Source of the DNA: Nostoc sp. CHAB 5824
Lineage (GTDB): Bacteria > Cyanobacteriota > Cyanobacteriia > Cyanobacteriales > Nostocaceae
Length of the DNA: 64,000 bases
Assembly: GCF_020829665.1 (NCBI RefSeq)
Contig: NZ_JAIVFT010000008.1
Location: 62,001-126,000 of the forward strand
Direction of reading: 5' to 3'
A program made the position numbers and the translations under genes. The notes under the pieces were generated by a model, which did no database searches, had not been told where the DNA came from, and saw only the letters and a program-made list of their open reading frames with translations. Below, piece by piece: positions 8,918-17,724 of the stretch (positions are counted from its first letter, which is position 1; each line of letters starts with the position of its first letter).

Positions 8918-9174
8918 TTTAGTAACTTTTTAGATGTACATGGGTTGCGTGATTGTAACACAAGCTATTGCTGCACTAGGCAACAGTTTGGAGCTTACAC
9001 CTTGGTTGCACAGGATACTGTAAGCTTTGCCGTTATACTACTAAGCAATCGGGGTTCAGGAGGTTATCGGTATGTTGACAATATTCAATCAGAAGCGATC
9101 GCCATTTCCAATAAATTCCCAGCCTATAATTACCCTAAACAGATCCAATAACAACAAAAAGGCAACAAAGAATC

Positions 9175-10881
9175 ATGTTGGATTTGCTGATTCAAAACGG
9201 ATTAATTTTTGATGGTTTAGGAGCTGCACCTGTTTGCGGCGATGTTGGCATTGAAAATGGACAGATTGTGGAAATTGCTCCATCTTTACCTGTTGAAGCC
9301 CGTGAAGTAGTTGATGCTTCTGGGTTATGGGTGACACCTGGATTTATAGATATTCATACCCACTACGATTTAGAGTTGGAGATTGCACCAGGACTGAGTG
9401 AATCAGTTCGTCATGGTGTTACCAGCGTGGTTATTGGTAACTGTAGCTTGTCTGTTGCGATCGCAGAACCCAAAATCCTGGCTGATATTTTTCAGAGAGT
9501 AGAGACACTTTCCCATCGGCTGATTGCAAAATGGTTACAAAAGTCGGTTTCCTGGCAGACACCAGCAGAATATTTACAGCATTTGCAACAGTTACCCCTT
9601 GGCCCCAATGTTGCCCCAATGTTTGGACACAGTGCCTTACGCGCTCATGTGATGGGATTAGAACGCAGCTTAACTGTTCAACCGACAAAATTTGAACTAA
9701 AACTTATGCAGCGCATAACCACAGATGCTTTAAACGCTGGCTTTATTGGCATTTCTATTGATATGTTTCCCTGGCATCGGATGAGTGGAGAATGGCAAGG
9801 CTGCACAATTCCCTCTCAACACGCGAAATTTAAAGAATATGCAATGTTGGCGGATTTATGCCGGCATAGCCAACGTGTTTTTCAAGTCACACCCAATTTA
9901 CAACGACTTGCTTCCTTTGTGGATATTGTGCGTATGGGTTCAGGGATTGGACAAAAACCACTGCGGCTAACTGTCCTCTCAGCCTTAGATGCCGTACATG
10001 ATCGCAAATTATGGCGAATATTTTCTCCCCTACTTTTTATTTGGAATCGGCTTCTAAATGGTAATGTGCGGTTTCAAACCCTAACTGAACCCTTTACCAT
10101 TTACTCTGATGGATCTGTGACTCCCTTATTTGAAGAATTCTCCACAGGCGCACAACTCAATGGTTGTCAGTCACGAGAGGAAAGGCAACAACTATGGGCA
10201 TCAAAAATATTTCGTTGTCAATTTCGCCAAGAATGGCTCAGTAAACGGCGTAAATCATTCCATCGTCGATTAGATTTGATGGAAGTTATTCACTGTCCCG
10301 AAGCAAGTTGGCAAGGGTTAAGTTTTGCGGAAATTGCTCGTCAAAAGCAACAAGAACCAGTGGATTTATTTATCCACGCATTACAAAAATACGATACAGA
10401 TTTACGCTGGGTGGCTACAGGAGCAAACGATCGCCTAAAACCCCGTTTAGCGATGATGCAGCATCCCCATATTTTGCCTGGTTTTACCGATGCTGGCGCT
10501 CACGTCCGTCATCTGGGCTACTATGATGGAGCTTTGTCTTTGCTCAAACAAGCAGTTGCAACAAAATTTCTTTCACCTGAAGCTGCGATTTGCCGCGTTA
10601 CGGGAGAACCTGCTGGTTGGTTTCGTCTGGATACGGGAGTTCTCAAAGTTGGTGCGAAAGCGGATATAGTTTTACTCGCTCCCAATGCTTTAAATCAGCC
10701 AATTAGCCCGCAAGTGCAGATATTAGATCCCGTTTTAGATGGTGAACCTCGGATGGTTAAGCGCGGTTCAGATGAGATTGTGCAAGGGGTTTATATTAAT
10801 GGGATTCAGGTTGTTTGTCGGGGTAAGGTGAGCGATATTTTGGGAAGGCAAAGGTTGGGAACTGTTTTGTTTCCTTATTGA
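9175..10881 (+). CDS. N-acyl-D-amino-acid deacylase-like amidohydrolase
   Basis: A 568-aa amidohydrolase-superfamily enzyme. DIHTHYDLE (about 60-68) gives the HxH metal ligands; GNCS (about 92) is the Cys-containing motif typical of D-aminoacylases; GFTDAGAHVRHLGYYDG (about 440) holds the catalytic Asp, followed by LSPEAAICRVTGEPAGWFRL and GVLKVGAKADIVLL, the standard small beta-domain end. Family members hydrolyse N-acyl amino acids or related amides in the cytoplasm. It lies about 3 kb upstream of the lipid region, separated by toxin-antitoxin genes, so a role in processing acyl-amides there is only a possibility. Start at ATG 9175 after an A-rich leader. Confidence 0.85.
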   Translation: MLDLLIQNGLIFDGLGAAPVCGDVGIENGQIVEIAPSLPVEAREVVDASGLWVTPGFIDIHTHYDLELEIAPGLSESVRHGVTSVVIGNCSLSVAIAEPKILADIFQRVETLSHRLIAKWLQKSVSWQTPAEYLQHLQQLPLGPNVAPMFGHSALRAHVMGLERSLTVQPTKFELKLMQRITTDALNAGFIGISIDMFPWHRMSGEWQGCTIPSQHAKFKEYAMLADLCRHSQRVFQVTPNLQRLASFVDIVRMGSGIGQKPLRLTVLSALDAVHDRKLWRIFSPLLFIWNRLLNGNVRFQTLTEPFTIYSDGSVTPLFEEFSTGAQLNGCQSREERQQLWASKIFRCQFRQEWLSKRRKSFHRRLDLMEVIHCPEASWQGLSFAEIARQKQQEPVDLFIHALQKYDTDLRWVATGANDRLKPRLAMMQHPHILPGFTDAGAHVRHLGYYDGALSLLKQAVATKFLSPEAAICRVTGEPAGWFRLDTGVLKVGAKADIVLLAPNALNQPISPQVQILDPVLDGEPRMVKRGSDEIVQGVYINGIQVVCRGKVSDILGRQRLGTVLFPY

Positions 10882-11017
10882 ATTATCTCATGCAGAGGCG
10901 CAGAGACGCAAAGAGAGATAAAAAGCCTGTAATTACCCATAAAATCAGGGATTTATGCTGTAAAATCACGTAAGTCCTAGTTGTTTATTTTGGATAAACT
11001 TTATTTGAAACATAAAT

Positions 11018-12196
11018 ATGCATGAGTTAGCATTAGACAATAGGAAATTAAAAGAATTAATTAAGAAGTGTAGACATTTCTCAATCAAGCCTCTTGACCT
11101 ACCTAGCTATGAAAGAGGTATCAAGCAGAATCAAAACGTTAGGGAATTGCTCTCTGAGCTTGTCGATGCAGCCGTTCAAGATTTATTGGCTTTGTCAAGT
11201 GACGAAAAAAAAAGCTTAGTAAAAAGCTTTCCTCCTGCAATAGGGATGTTTTCAGATTTAGATACTTCTCAAAATGATGAAAAGGAATTAAGGAGAATTG
11301 CAGTCTATTACATTGTTGCTGAATTGCATCGCAGCAATTTTTCATTCAAAGCAATAGTTAATGAAAATATTGACAACAGTACAGTTTTCCAAATTTTTCC
11401 TGAACTTAAGGAAAGGTTAGACAAAGATAACTTGCTATTTATTGATGGCGAACTGATAATGCATGATTATGGTATTGAGTACAAAGACTATATTATTCAA
11501 TACCATCGTTTTTTACGGAGTAGATACCTTTCATACTCAAACTCAGGTTTTTTAGGGCGATGGATAACTTATTATCAAAAAACACAATCATTCAATCAAT
11601 TCAGAATTGCAATAGATCACCACAGTACATTGAAATCAAAAGAAGAATACGATCAGATACTAGAATTCGATACTTGGTATGGGCCGGCATTTGATCCAGA
11701 AAAACTAGATGATCCGAATTATGTTGGGTTAACACTTTTAGGAAGAAATAAAAACTCCCTTTTTGAACATGAGTATAAATTACATCGAACTGAATTCTTC
11801 TGGAGTTTTAGAGATGGTATCAAAACATTTGAGACAGAAGAGATTTCTGATGATGGTCAGTGGTATGACTGCTATTACTTCAATAAGTATGTTCACAGTG
11901 AGAGAAACATTACCCAGAAAGTTACTCGTCACGTTGATGGAGCCGTCAAAGTTTATTTTAAAACCGATTATGCAAATAGAAAGAGCGCAAACTTGCCAAA
12001 TAAAGACAGTTACACAAAGATAAAGCTTTGGAGAATAGATGGCAATGTAGACCTTGAGAATTGGATTAACTTAATTACTTTTTTCTATAAGGGTAATGAG
12101 ATGGTATACGAGTATTTTGATCCAGTTGGTTTTGAGGATAAATTTGAGTTACGTGTTAGAGATTTTGAAGCTTGGAAGAAGCAACAAGAGAGTTAA
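11018..12196 (+). CDS. Unknown 392-aa protein
   Basis: A full-length, soluble-looking protein with no signal peptide or membrane segment. The N-terminal 120 residues are helical and charged; the C-terminal half is rich in aromatic residues and beta-type sequence (WYDCYYFNKYVHSERN, VKVYFKTDYANRK) and ends in a charged helix. I recognise no family or catalytic motif. The surrounding DNA (amidohydrolase on one side, toxin-antitoxin genes on the other) and its AT-rich, Lys/Asn-rich coding style suggest an accessory gene. It starts at ATG 11018. Confidence 0.6.
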   Translation: MHELALDNRKLKELIKKCRHFSIKPLDLPSYERGIKQNQNVRELLSELVDAAVQDLLALSSDEKKSLVKSFPPAIGMFSDLDTSQNDEKELRRIAVYYIVAELHRSNFSFKAIVNENIDNSTVFQIFPELKERLDKDNLLFIDGELIMHDYGIEYKDYIIQYHRFLRSRYLSYSNSGFLGRWITYYQKTQSFNQFRIAIDHHSTLKSKEEYDQILEFDTWYGPAFDPEKLDDPNYVGLTLLGRNKNSLFEHEYKLHRTEFFWSFRDGIKTFETEEISDDGQWYDCYYFNKYVHSERNITQKVTRHVDGAVKVYFKTDYANRKSANLPNKDSYTKIKLWRIDGNVDLENWINLITFFYKGNEMVYEYFDPVGFEDKFELRVRDFEAWKKQQES

Positions 12197-12341
12197 AAAA
12201 TTATTGCTACCAAATGACTATTAAAGTATAAATTCTATTATTTGCTAGTAAGTATGATTGTTTTAGTTCATGTGGGAGGCTAAAACCATCAAAACTATAA
12301 ATTAAGGGGATAGTTTGGATCAAAAGGAATCATAAGTTGCC

Positions 12342-12827
12342 GTGAAGGAAAGCATCTATATTGAAACCAGCATCTTAGGTCACTTGACCGCTAGACCAAC
12401 AGATAACCTCATTCTTGCTGCCAACATCAAAATCACACAAGACTGGTGGAATGAAAATCGTAGTTTATTCATTCTCTATGCTTCAGAAATTGTTGAAGAT
12501 GAAGCAGCTAAGGGAGATCCAGCGATCGCATCTCAAAGGTTGAGTATGTTACAATCCTTCATGCTCCTTGAACTCACAGAAGAGGCTCTAGAGCTTGCCC
12601 AAGCATTCCTCAACCAAAGTAATCTCCCACCAAAAGCATCAAACGATGCTTTACATATAGCATTGGCAACAGTCTATGGCTTAGACTATCTGCTAACATG
12701 GAACTGCAAACATATGGCAAATGCCCAAATCCAACGCAAGCTATCACAAATTAGCTCTGAACTTGGATATGTTTTACCAGTTATTTGTACACCTTATGAA
12801 CTCATAGGATATAACCAGGAGACTTAA
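12342..12827 (+). CDS. PIN-domain protein (VapC-like toxin)
   Basis: A 161-aa PIN-fold protein starting at GTG 12342. The acidic residues of the RNase site are visible: E in YIETSILG (about residue 7), E in ASEIVEDE (about 50), and D in ASNDALHIALA (about 105), with TWNCKHMAN following as usual for this subfamily. PIN toxins cleave RNA and are held inactive by a partner. The next gene starts two bases after its stop and is probably that partner. Confidence 0.75.
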   Translation: MKESIYIETSILGHLTARPTDNLILAANIKITQDWWNENRSLFILYASEIVEDEAAKGDPAIASQRLSMLQSFMLLELTEEALELAQAFLNQSNLPPKASNDALHIALATVYGLDYLLTWNCKHMANAQIQRKLSQISSELGYVLPVICTPYELIGYNQET

Positions 12828-12829
12828 TT

Positions 12830-13015
12830 ATGTACAAAAACGAAATAGTAGAAGAAATTCACAAATACAGAGAAGATTACGCTCAATCATTTCAATATGA
12901 TTTGCAAGCTATATTTAACGATTTACAAAGAAAACAAACCGAACACAAGCATAGACTGGTAAGACTCCCAATCAAGCGGGGGTCTAACAAATCACTGCAT
13001 CCGAACGCAAGCTAG
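12830..13015 (+). CDS. Probable antitoxin partner of the PIN protein, altered C-terminus
   Basis: A 61-aa protein beginning MYKNEIVEEIHKYREDYAQS, an opening common to small cyanobacterial proteins encoded right after PIN genes. The first 40 residues look normal, but the end (LPIKRGSNKSLHPNAS) reads into what seems to be spacer sequence, so the C-terminus may be replaced or truncated. The two-base gap to the upstream PIN gene supports co-expression. The toxin-first order is unusual for VapBC but usual for this subgroup. Confidence 0.5.
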   Translation: MYKNEIVEEIHKYREDYAQSFQYDLQAIFNDLQRKQTEHKHRLVRLPIKRGSNKSLHPNAS

Positions 13016-13100
13016 ATCCTACAGCGAAGCGATCGCTGTTATTGTAGCTTGGGTTAAGTAACGCAACCCAACACTAATATTATCGCTGTGAAGATAAATT

Positions 13101-13400
13101 TTATTCAATTCTATCCAACCACTGTTTTGGATTGCGTTTTGCATGGAAGCAAGCAAGTACAAAAACTGTATCTTGGTCAAAAACGTAGAGAATTATGTAT
13201 GGAAAACGGCGGATTAATGCTCTTCTTACCTGTTTGTGGATGACTTGGGAAGCAAGGGGTTGTCGTCCAATTCACGACAGACAAGCATCAACAGCACGGA
13301 CGAATTCAGAACCTAAACCTGGATTTTGAGATTCCTACCACTCAAAAGCATCCTGAATATCATATTGTGCTTCTGGCTGAATAATCAGGTTATAGTTCAT
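13101..13400 (-). pseudogene. RelE/ParE-type toxin, inactivated by two stop codons
   Basis: From ATG 13400 the frame reads MNYNLIIQPEAQYDIQDAFEW, a TAG at 13337-13335, then ESQNPGLGSEFVRAVDACLS, a TGA at 13274-13272, and then RRFPYIILYVFDQDTVFVLACFHAKRNPKQW to TAA at 13101. The plasmid-stabilisation (ParE) fold is complete apart from the two nonsense codons. Its ATG overlaps the stop region of the antitoxin gene at 13400, so the pair was an operon and the toxin has died. Confidence 0.85.
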
Positions 13401-13624
13401 TAGGAGAATCTTAACCGTTTTTTAACCTCTTTCCAACTAGAACCAGTTGTAGGGTTTTTTTTGTAATTTTCTAACCGTTGATCTAATTCCTGTTGTTGTC
13501 TTGAACTCAAGGGCAGTTCCTCTTGCTGTTCTAAGATACTATCCCATAAATCTTCAGCCAGTTGGATACGTTCTGCAATGCTGAGTTCAGAAATATCAAA
13601 TTTCAAGAGGGGATGGAGACTCAT
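13400..13624 (-). CDS. Addiction module antitoxin of ParE system (orphaned)
   Basis: A 74-aa protein of the addiction-module component family: ISELSIAERIQLAEDLWDSI at residues 9-28, then LPLSSRQQQELDQRL and GSSWKEVKKRLR. Such proteins precede and neutralise RelE/ParE toxins. Its downstream partner is a pseudogene, so it is intact but without a live toxin here. Confidence 0.8.
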   Translation of the reverse strand: MSLHPLLKFDISELSIAERIQLAEDLWDSILEQQEELPLSSRQQQELDQRLENYKKNPTTGSSWKEVKKRLRFS

Positions 13625-13776
13625 GAGTACAGAGTTAGGGTTGAGCTTTGGCCTATTTTACAACATAGTGTGATACCTACGGCAGATGGAGCGATCGCTG
13701 ATTAGGAATGTTAGGCTTAATTCGGGATAAAAGTTAGTATCTCTTGAAGTGACTCTATCTAAATAGAGGTTGATGT

Positions 13777-14112
13777 ATGGAATTACGTCCAATTAAAACC
13801 CAAGCTGACTATCAGGAAGCTCTTCGAGAAATTGAGTTGCTGTTTGATGCCGTCCCCAATACACCTGAATGCGATCGATTTGATGTGCTGAGTACCTTAG
13901 TAGAAGCTTACGAAAAGGCACATTTTCCTATTGAAAAACCCGATCCTATCGATGTAAAACTCCAGATCGAAAAAGACAAGCTACAGGCAAGCAGTAGTCT
14001 AAACATAAATAAAGAAACAGAAAACGAAAAAGTTCTATGTCCTCATTGTCGGCACACTGCTACAAACGGTATTAAATGTAAAGGTATTTGTGTGGCTGAT
14101 AATGACTATTGA
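13777..14112 (+). CDS. HigA-like N-terminus joined to a Cys-rich tail
   Basis: A 111-aa protein. Residues 1-58 match the N-terminal part of HigA-type regulators (RPIKTQADYQEALREIELLF, VLSTLVEAYEKAHFPI, KPDPID), but the helix-turn-helix that should follow is missing. Instead there is a Lys/Asn-rich linker and a putative zinc knuckle, CPHCRHTATNGIKCKGIC (CxxC and CxxxC). It could be a genuine chimera or a truncated HigA reading into another gene's end. It cannot bind DNA as HigA does unless the Cys tail does so. Its stop overlaps the start of the Mpo1-like gene. Confidence 0.5.
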   Translation: MELRPIKTQADYQEALREIELLFDAVPNTPECDRFDVLSTLVEAYEKAHFPIEKPDPIDVKLQIEKDKLQASSSLNINKETENEKVLCPHCRHTATNGIKCKGICVADNDY

Positions 14113-14567
14113 TGTATAAAATATATCGCTTTCTCACAAAATCTCTTATGAGTAATATCAATTATAATCCTCAACAAAGTTTGAGAAATCAGATTAATAA
14201 TCAAATTATAAATCATCCTTTTACAGATTATTGGGATATTTTTATTCTTAAACATCAGCATCCAATTAATATTACTCTACACATTCTAGGAATATTATTT
14301 TTTTACACTTTACTTTTTTATATTTGGAAGTTGCAAAACTTTTGGTTGCTCTTGGGCTTACCGTTAACTCAATTATTGGGATTAACTGGACATTTTTTAT
14401 TTGAGCGTAGCCATATTGATTTACAAGATGCTGTATTTTCTTGGCGGGCATCTTATTGTTTAGGTAAAATGTTATTTAGAATTTTGACAGGTAAATATCG
14501 AGATGATATTCGCCAACGACAAGAAATATTAAATAATTATTTATCAAACAATCATGCAAATATTTAA
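14112..14567 (+). CDS. Mpo1/DUF962-like membrane protein
   Basis: A 151-aa protein from ATG 14112 (an in-frame TTG lies three bases earlier). The motif FILKHQHPINITLHILGI, with LTGHFLFERS after two hydrophobic stretches, matches the DUF962/Mpo1 pattern (H...P.N...H..G and GHF.FE). Yeast Mpo1 is an Fe(II)-dependent dioxygenase acting on 2-hydroxy fatty acids formed from phytosphingosine. This gene overlaps the HigA-like gene by one base at its start and the first Rieske gene by 14 bp at its end, placing it at the head of the oxygenase operon. The family call is from motifs. A role on a hydroxylated acyl or sphingoid chain is inferred from family and context. Confidence 0.6.
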   Translation: MYKIYRFLTKSLMSNINYNPQQSLRNQINNQIINHPFTDYWDIFILKHQHPINITLHILGILFFYTLLFYIWKLQNFWLLLGLPLTQLLGLTGHFLFERSHIDLQDAVFSWRASYCLGKMLFRILTGKYRDDIRQRQEILNNYLSNNHANI

Positions 14568-15558
14568 CAACTGGAATGTAATTGCTAAAGGTTGGTATAT
14601 TGCCTCTCCTAGTCATGAAATACCTAAAAAAACAGCAAAATCTGTAGAAGTATGCGGTCATAAAATTGCCATTTTTAGAGGTGAAGATGGGCAAATACGG
14701 GCTTTAGATGCTTACTGCCCTCATTTGGGCACAGATTTAGGAATTGGGAAGGTTGATGGTAATTGGATTCGTTGTACATTTCATCATTGGGCATTTGATG
14801 AAACAGGGCTTTGTCAAAATATTCCCTGTCAATCAGAAATTCCTACTCAAGCTAAGTTACAAGCTTATGCAACAGAGGAAAAGTATGGATTTATCTGGAT
14901 TTATCCAGATGCTAAAGCACCAGAGGGAGTAGCTGATTTTGATGAATTGAAGGGTAAAGAAATTGTTACACAAGCTGATATTGCATTTGAAAGAAGTTGC
15001 CATCACCATATTTGTATGATGAATGGGATTGATGCTCAACATTTAAAAACAATTCATCATTTAGATATCAAAATGGATCTGTCGCTACATCGCAGTGAAT
15101 TAGGGACGCAGATTGATTTTACAATGCGGGGAAAATTCCCTCAAACTACTTGGAGAGAAAAGTTAGGTCAAAGATTTCTTGGTTCTACATATCAGTATTC
15201 AATGCGTTATGCTCATGGTTGCATTGGTTTGTTAACAATGATGAAGGATGTCAGGCTTTTTCCGCCACTTTATATGATATACGCTTATACTCCCATTGCA
15301 CCTGGAAGAACGAGAATTCAACCGATTTATGTAACTGAAAAACGTAAAGGTATTGTGGGATATTTGCTGAGTCAGTTTTTGCTATTCTGTACTCGCTTGG
15401 CTTACTATATGCTCAGAGATGAAGATGGTAAGATTTACGACAATATTCGCTTTAATCCGAAGTTGCTCCTTAGTATCGATCGGCCATTAGCTCAATATAT
15501 GGAGTATGTAAACCAGCTAAAACCGTCTCGATGGTCAAAAAATAGGGGTGTAGAATAG
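14554..15558 (+). CDS. Rieske non-heme iron oxygenase 1
   Basis: A 334-aa oxygenase alpha-type subunit. The Rieske cluster is CPHLG (about residue 55) with CTFHHW (about 74), and the mononuclear iron site is NGIDAQHLKTIHH (about 158-170). The family uses two electrons from a ferredoxin or reductase and O2 to hydroxylate, desaturate or demethylate a substrate; this form resembles the KshA/Neverland-like monooxygenases acting on hydrophobic molecules. It overlaps the Mpo1-like gene by 14 bp. A paralogue (16552-17604) shares the same architecture. Chemistry class is secure, substrate unknown. Confidence 0.85.
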   Translation: MQIFNNWNVIAKGWYIASPSHEIPKKTAKSVEVCGHKIAIFRGEDGQIRALDAYCPHLGTDLGIGKVDGNWIRCTFHHWAFDETGLCQNIPCQSEIPTQAKLQAYATEEKYGFIWIYPDAKAPEGVADFDELKGKEIVTQADIAFERSCHHHICMMNGIDAQHLKTIHHLDIKMDLSLHRSELGTQIDFTMRGKFPQTTWREKLGQRFLGSTYQYSMRYAHGCIGLLTMMKDVRLFPPLYMIYAYTPIAPGRTRIQPIYVTEKRKGIVGYLLSQFLLFCTRLAYYMLRDEDGKIYDNIRFNPKLLLSIDRPLAQYMEYVNQLKPSRWSKNRGVE

Positions 15559-15805
15559 TAGGTTGGGTTAGCCTCCGGGAAGCCGCTTTGCATCTACGTT
15601 TCTCAACCTAACTTACATCTGAATTATTTTGTAGAGTGGGCGATTTCCATCAACCCTTATTGAAAAGGCGCAAGATGTGAATACGGAATTGTAGTGTAAA
15701 TAACCATTTAGGAATCTGTCACATTAGACCGTAAATTTACCATAATGGTCGATAAGGTGTTAATTAAAAACATCATACAAATCGAGTCTAAGTAATTTCC
15801 GAATA

Positions 15806-16546
15806 ATGAAGAGTTTGCTGATTCCTGTTCAAAACTTGCAACCAAGCGATCGCATCGCCATGTATGCGTTGCTGCAAAATCACTTTAAAGGTATAACCTG
15901 GGATGGCTTTCAAATTGATCTAGAGCGCAAAAACTGGATTTTGTTGTTGAGAGATGAAACATCCAATGCACTCAAAGGATTTTCAACTCTGATGTTATGC
16001 CAAGCGACTTTTTTGGGAGAACAAATTAGTGTGGTATATTCCGGCGACACTATTGTTGATCCTAGTGCTTGGTCGAGTACAACACTACCACGTAGTTGGA
16101 TTGCCGCTATCAATTTTCTGCGTCAACACTATGCAGAAAATAAACTTTACTGGCTGCTAATTTGCTCTGGTTTTCGCACTTATCGTTTTCTCCCTACTTT
16201 TTGGCAAGATTTCTACCCCCGTTATGATGCCACAACACCTGTGGATGTTAAGAATCTGATGGTGAGTTTAGCGCGTGAATACTATGGTAGTTTATACCAA
16301 GAAGCAACTGGTATCGTCCATTTCCAGCATCCCCAAATTCTCTGTGAGGAGTTAATTGAAATCCCCACAGGAAGACAGACTAATCCCCATATCCAGTTTT
16401 TTGAAGAAAAAAACCCCGGCTATCGATTAGGGGATGAATTAGTTTGTTTAACTGAAATTAGCTATGACAATCTCACCCGTGCTGGAAAACGGATGTGGGA
16501 GTCAGAATCCTCGTTACAATTTGTGCAAGATTGTGTCCTCATTTAA
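15806..16546 (+). CDS. Possible GNAT-fold acyltransferase between two Rieske genes
   Basis: A 246-aa soluble protein. The central part (GFSTLMLCQATFLGEQISVVYSG at 58-80, then DTIVDPSAWSSTTLPRSW) has the strand/loop/helix rhythm of GNAT-fold acyltransferases around the acyl-CoA binding motif, but the usual GxG pyrophosphate loop is not obvious. It lies between two Rieske genes, five bases before the second start. Because bacterial ceramide synthases are GNAT-type, it is a candidate N-acyltransferase of the pathway, but that is inference; the fold call itself is tentative. Confidence 0.4.
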   Translation: MKSLLIPVQNLQPSDRIAMYALLQNHFKGITWDGFQIDLERKNWILLLRDETSNALKGFSTLMLCQATFLGEQISVVYSGDTIVDPSAWSSTTLPRSWIAAINFLRQHYAENKLYWLLICSGFRTYRFLPTFWQDFYPRYDATTPVDVKNLMVSLAREYYGSLYQEATGIVHFQHPQILCEELIEIPTGRQTNPHIQFFEEKNPGYRLGDELVCLTEISYDNLTRAGKRMWESESSLQFVQDCVLI

Positions 16547-16551
16547 CTTTT

Positions 16552-17604
16552 ATGGTATTTACAAACCCACAATCAAACTTTAACAATCCGACACAATTTA
16601 TAGAGGGATGGTACTGGACATTACCATCAAAAAAATTAAAAATTGGCAAGGTAAAAGCTATAACTTTGCTAGGTAGAAATCTGGCAATTTATCGGGGAGT
16701 TAGTGGTCAGGTAGTAGCTATAGATGCTTATTGTCCACACATGGGCGCTCATTTAGCAGAAGGTAAGGTAGAAGGTGATGGAATTCGCTGCTTTTTTCAT
16801 AATTGGAAGTATGACAGTCGCGGAATTTGTGTAGATGTTCCTTCTCTCGGAAAACCGCTACCTGTGTGTATTAAAACTTGGCATACGGCGGAAAAATACG
16901 GCATGATTTGGGTTTGGGTGGGAGAAGAAAAGCCAAGTTCGCTGCCTTTTGTACCAGAATTAGAACAGGCAGATTGTGATTATATATTGGGGAATCGCTT
17001 TATCAAAAACTGCCATCCCAATGTCTTACTAATTAATGCAATTGATGCTCACCATTTCAATACAGTACACAATTTACCTTTAGAGATTGTATTTGATTCT
17101 CAAAACCTCAACCTCAATGCTATTACTTTCAGGAATACTACACGAGGAGGGGATGATTCGTGGTTAATTCGCCTGATTCGTCCTCTATATCGCAACGAAG
17201 TTACTTATAGTATGTGTTACTGGTATGGCAGCACTGGCACTGTGACGCTAGGCCCGGATTTTCTGCATTTCTACATTATATTTACACTGCGAATGATAGA
17301 AGGTGGGAAAACTGAAGGGCAAACAATTCTTGTCACTCCCAAGCGTCCGGGATTTTGGGGATGGGTTTTAAATCGTGGTTTGTTATGGTTAACTCAGCAG
17401 GTTGGTAATTACTTCGCAAAAGGGGATACGCAGGTATTCCAGACAATTCAGTTTGATTTGAAGACTCCCACTAAAGCAGATCAATCTATTCTGCAATTTA
17501 TTCAGCACGTTAATCACCAGAAAGCCTTAAGCTGGGGAACTTGGGACACTGTTAATTATCCAAATATTCAAACCCTATCAACACCTAATAGTAATTCGCT
17601 ATGA
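16552..17604 (+). CDS. Rieske non-heme iron oxygenase 2
   Basis: A 350-aa protein from ATG 16552; an upstream in-frame GTG at 16495 would overlap the previous gene and adds no conserved residues. The Rieske site is CPHMGAHLAEGKVEGDG, then CFFHNW (about 62-84), and the iron site is NAIDAHHFNTVHN. It is a paralogue of the enzyme at 14554-15558, so the locus may have gained a second oxidation step by duplication. It is likely fed by the ferredoxin encoded 2.3 kb downstream. Confidence 0.85.
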   Translation: MVFTNPQSNFNNPTQFIEGWYWTLPSKKLKIGKVKAITLLGRNLAIYRGVSGQVVAIDAYCPHMGAHLAEGKVEGDGIRCFFHNWKYDSRGICVDVPSLGKPLPVCIKTWHTAEKYGMIWVWVGEEKPSSLPFVPELEQADCDYILGNRFIKNCHPNVLLINAIDAHHFNTVHNLPLEIVFDSQNLNLNAITFRNTTRGGDDSWLIRLIRPLYRNEVTYSMCYWYGSTGTVTLGPDFLHFYIIFTLRMIEGGKTEGQTILVTPKRPGFWGWVLNRGLLWLTQQVGNYFAKGDTQVFQTIQFDLKTPTKADQSILQFIQHVNHQKALSWGTWDTVNYPNIQTLSTPNSNSL

Positions 17605-17724
17605 AGATGCAGTTAATTATTGAACGAACTGCCAAGTACGCCAAGAGAGAGAAGGAGTAATTCTTAAGTGTAAATTTACAGAGAATTAGTATAACCCTGA
17701 ATTCACTTTAATTGAACAAAAAAA

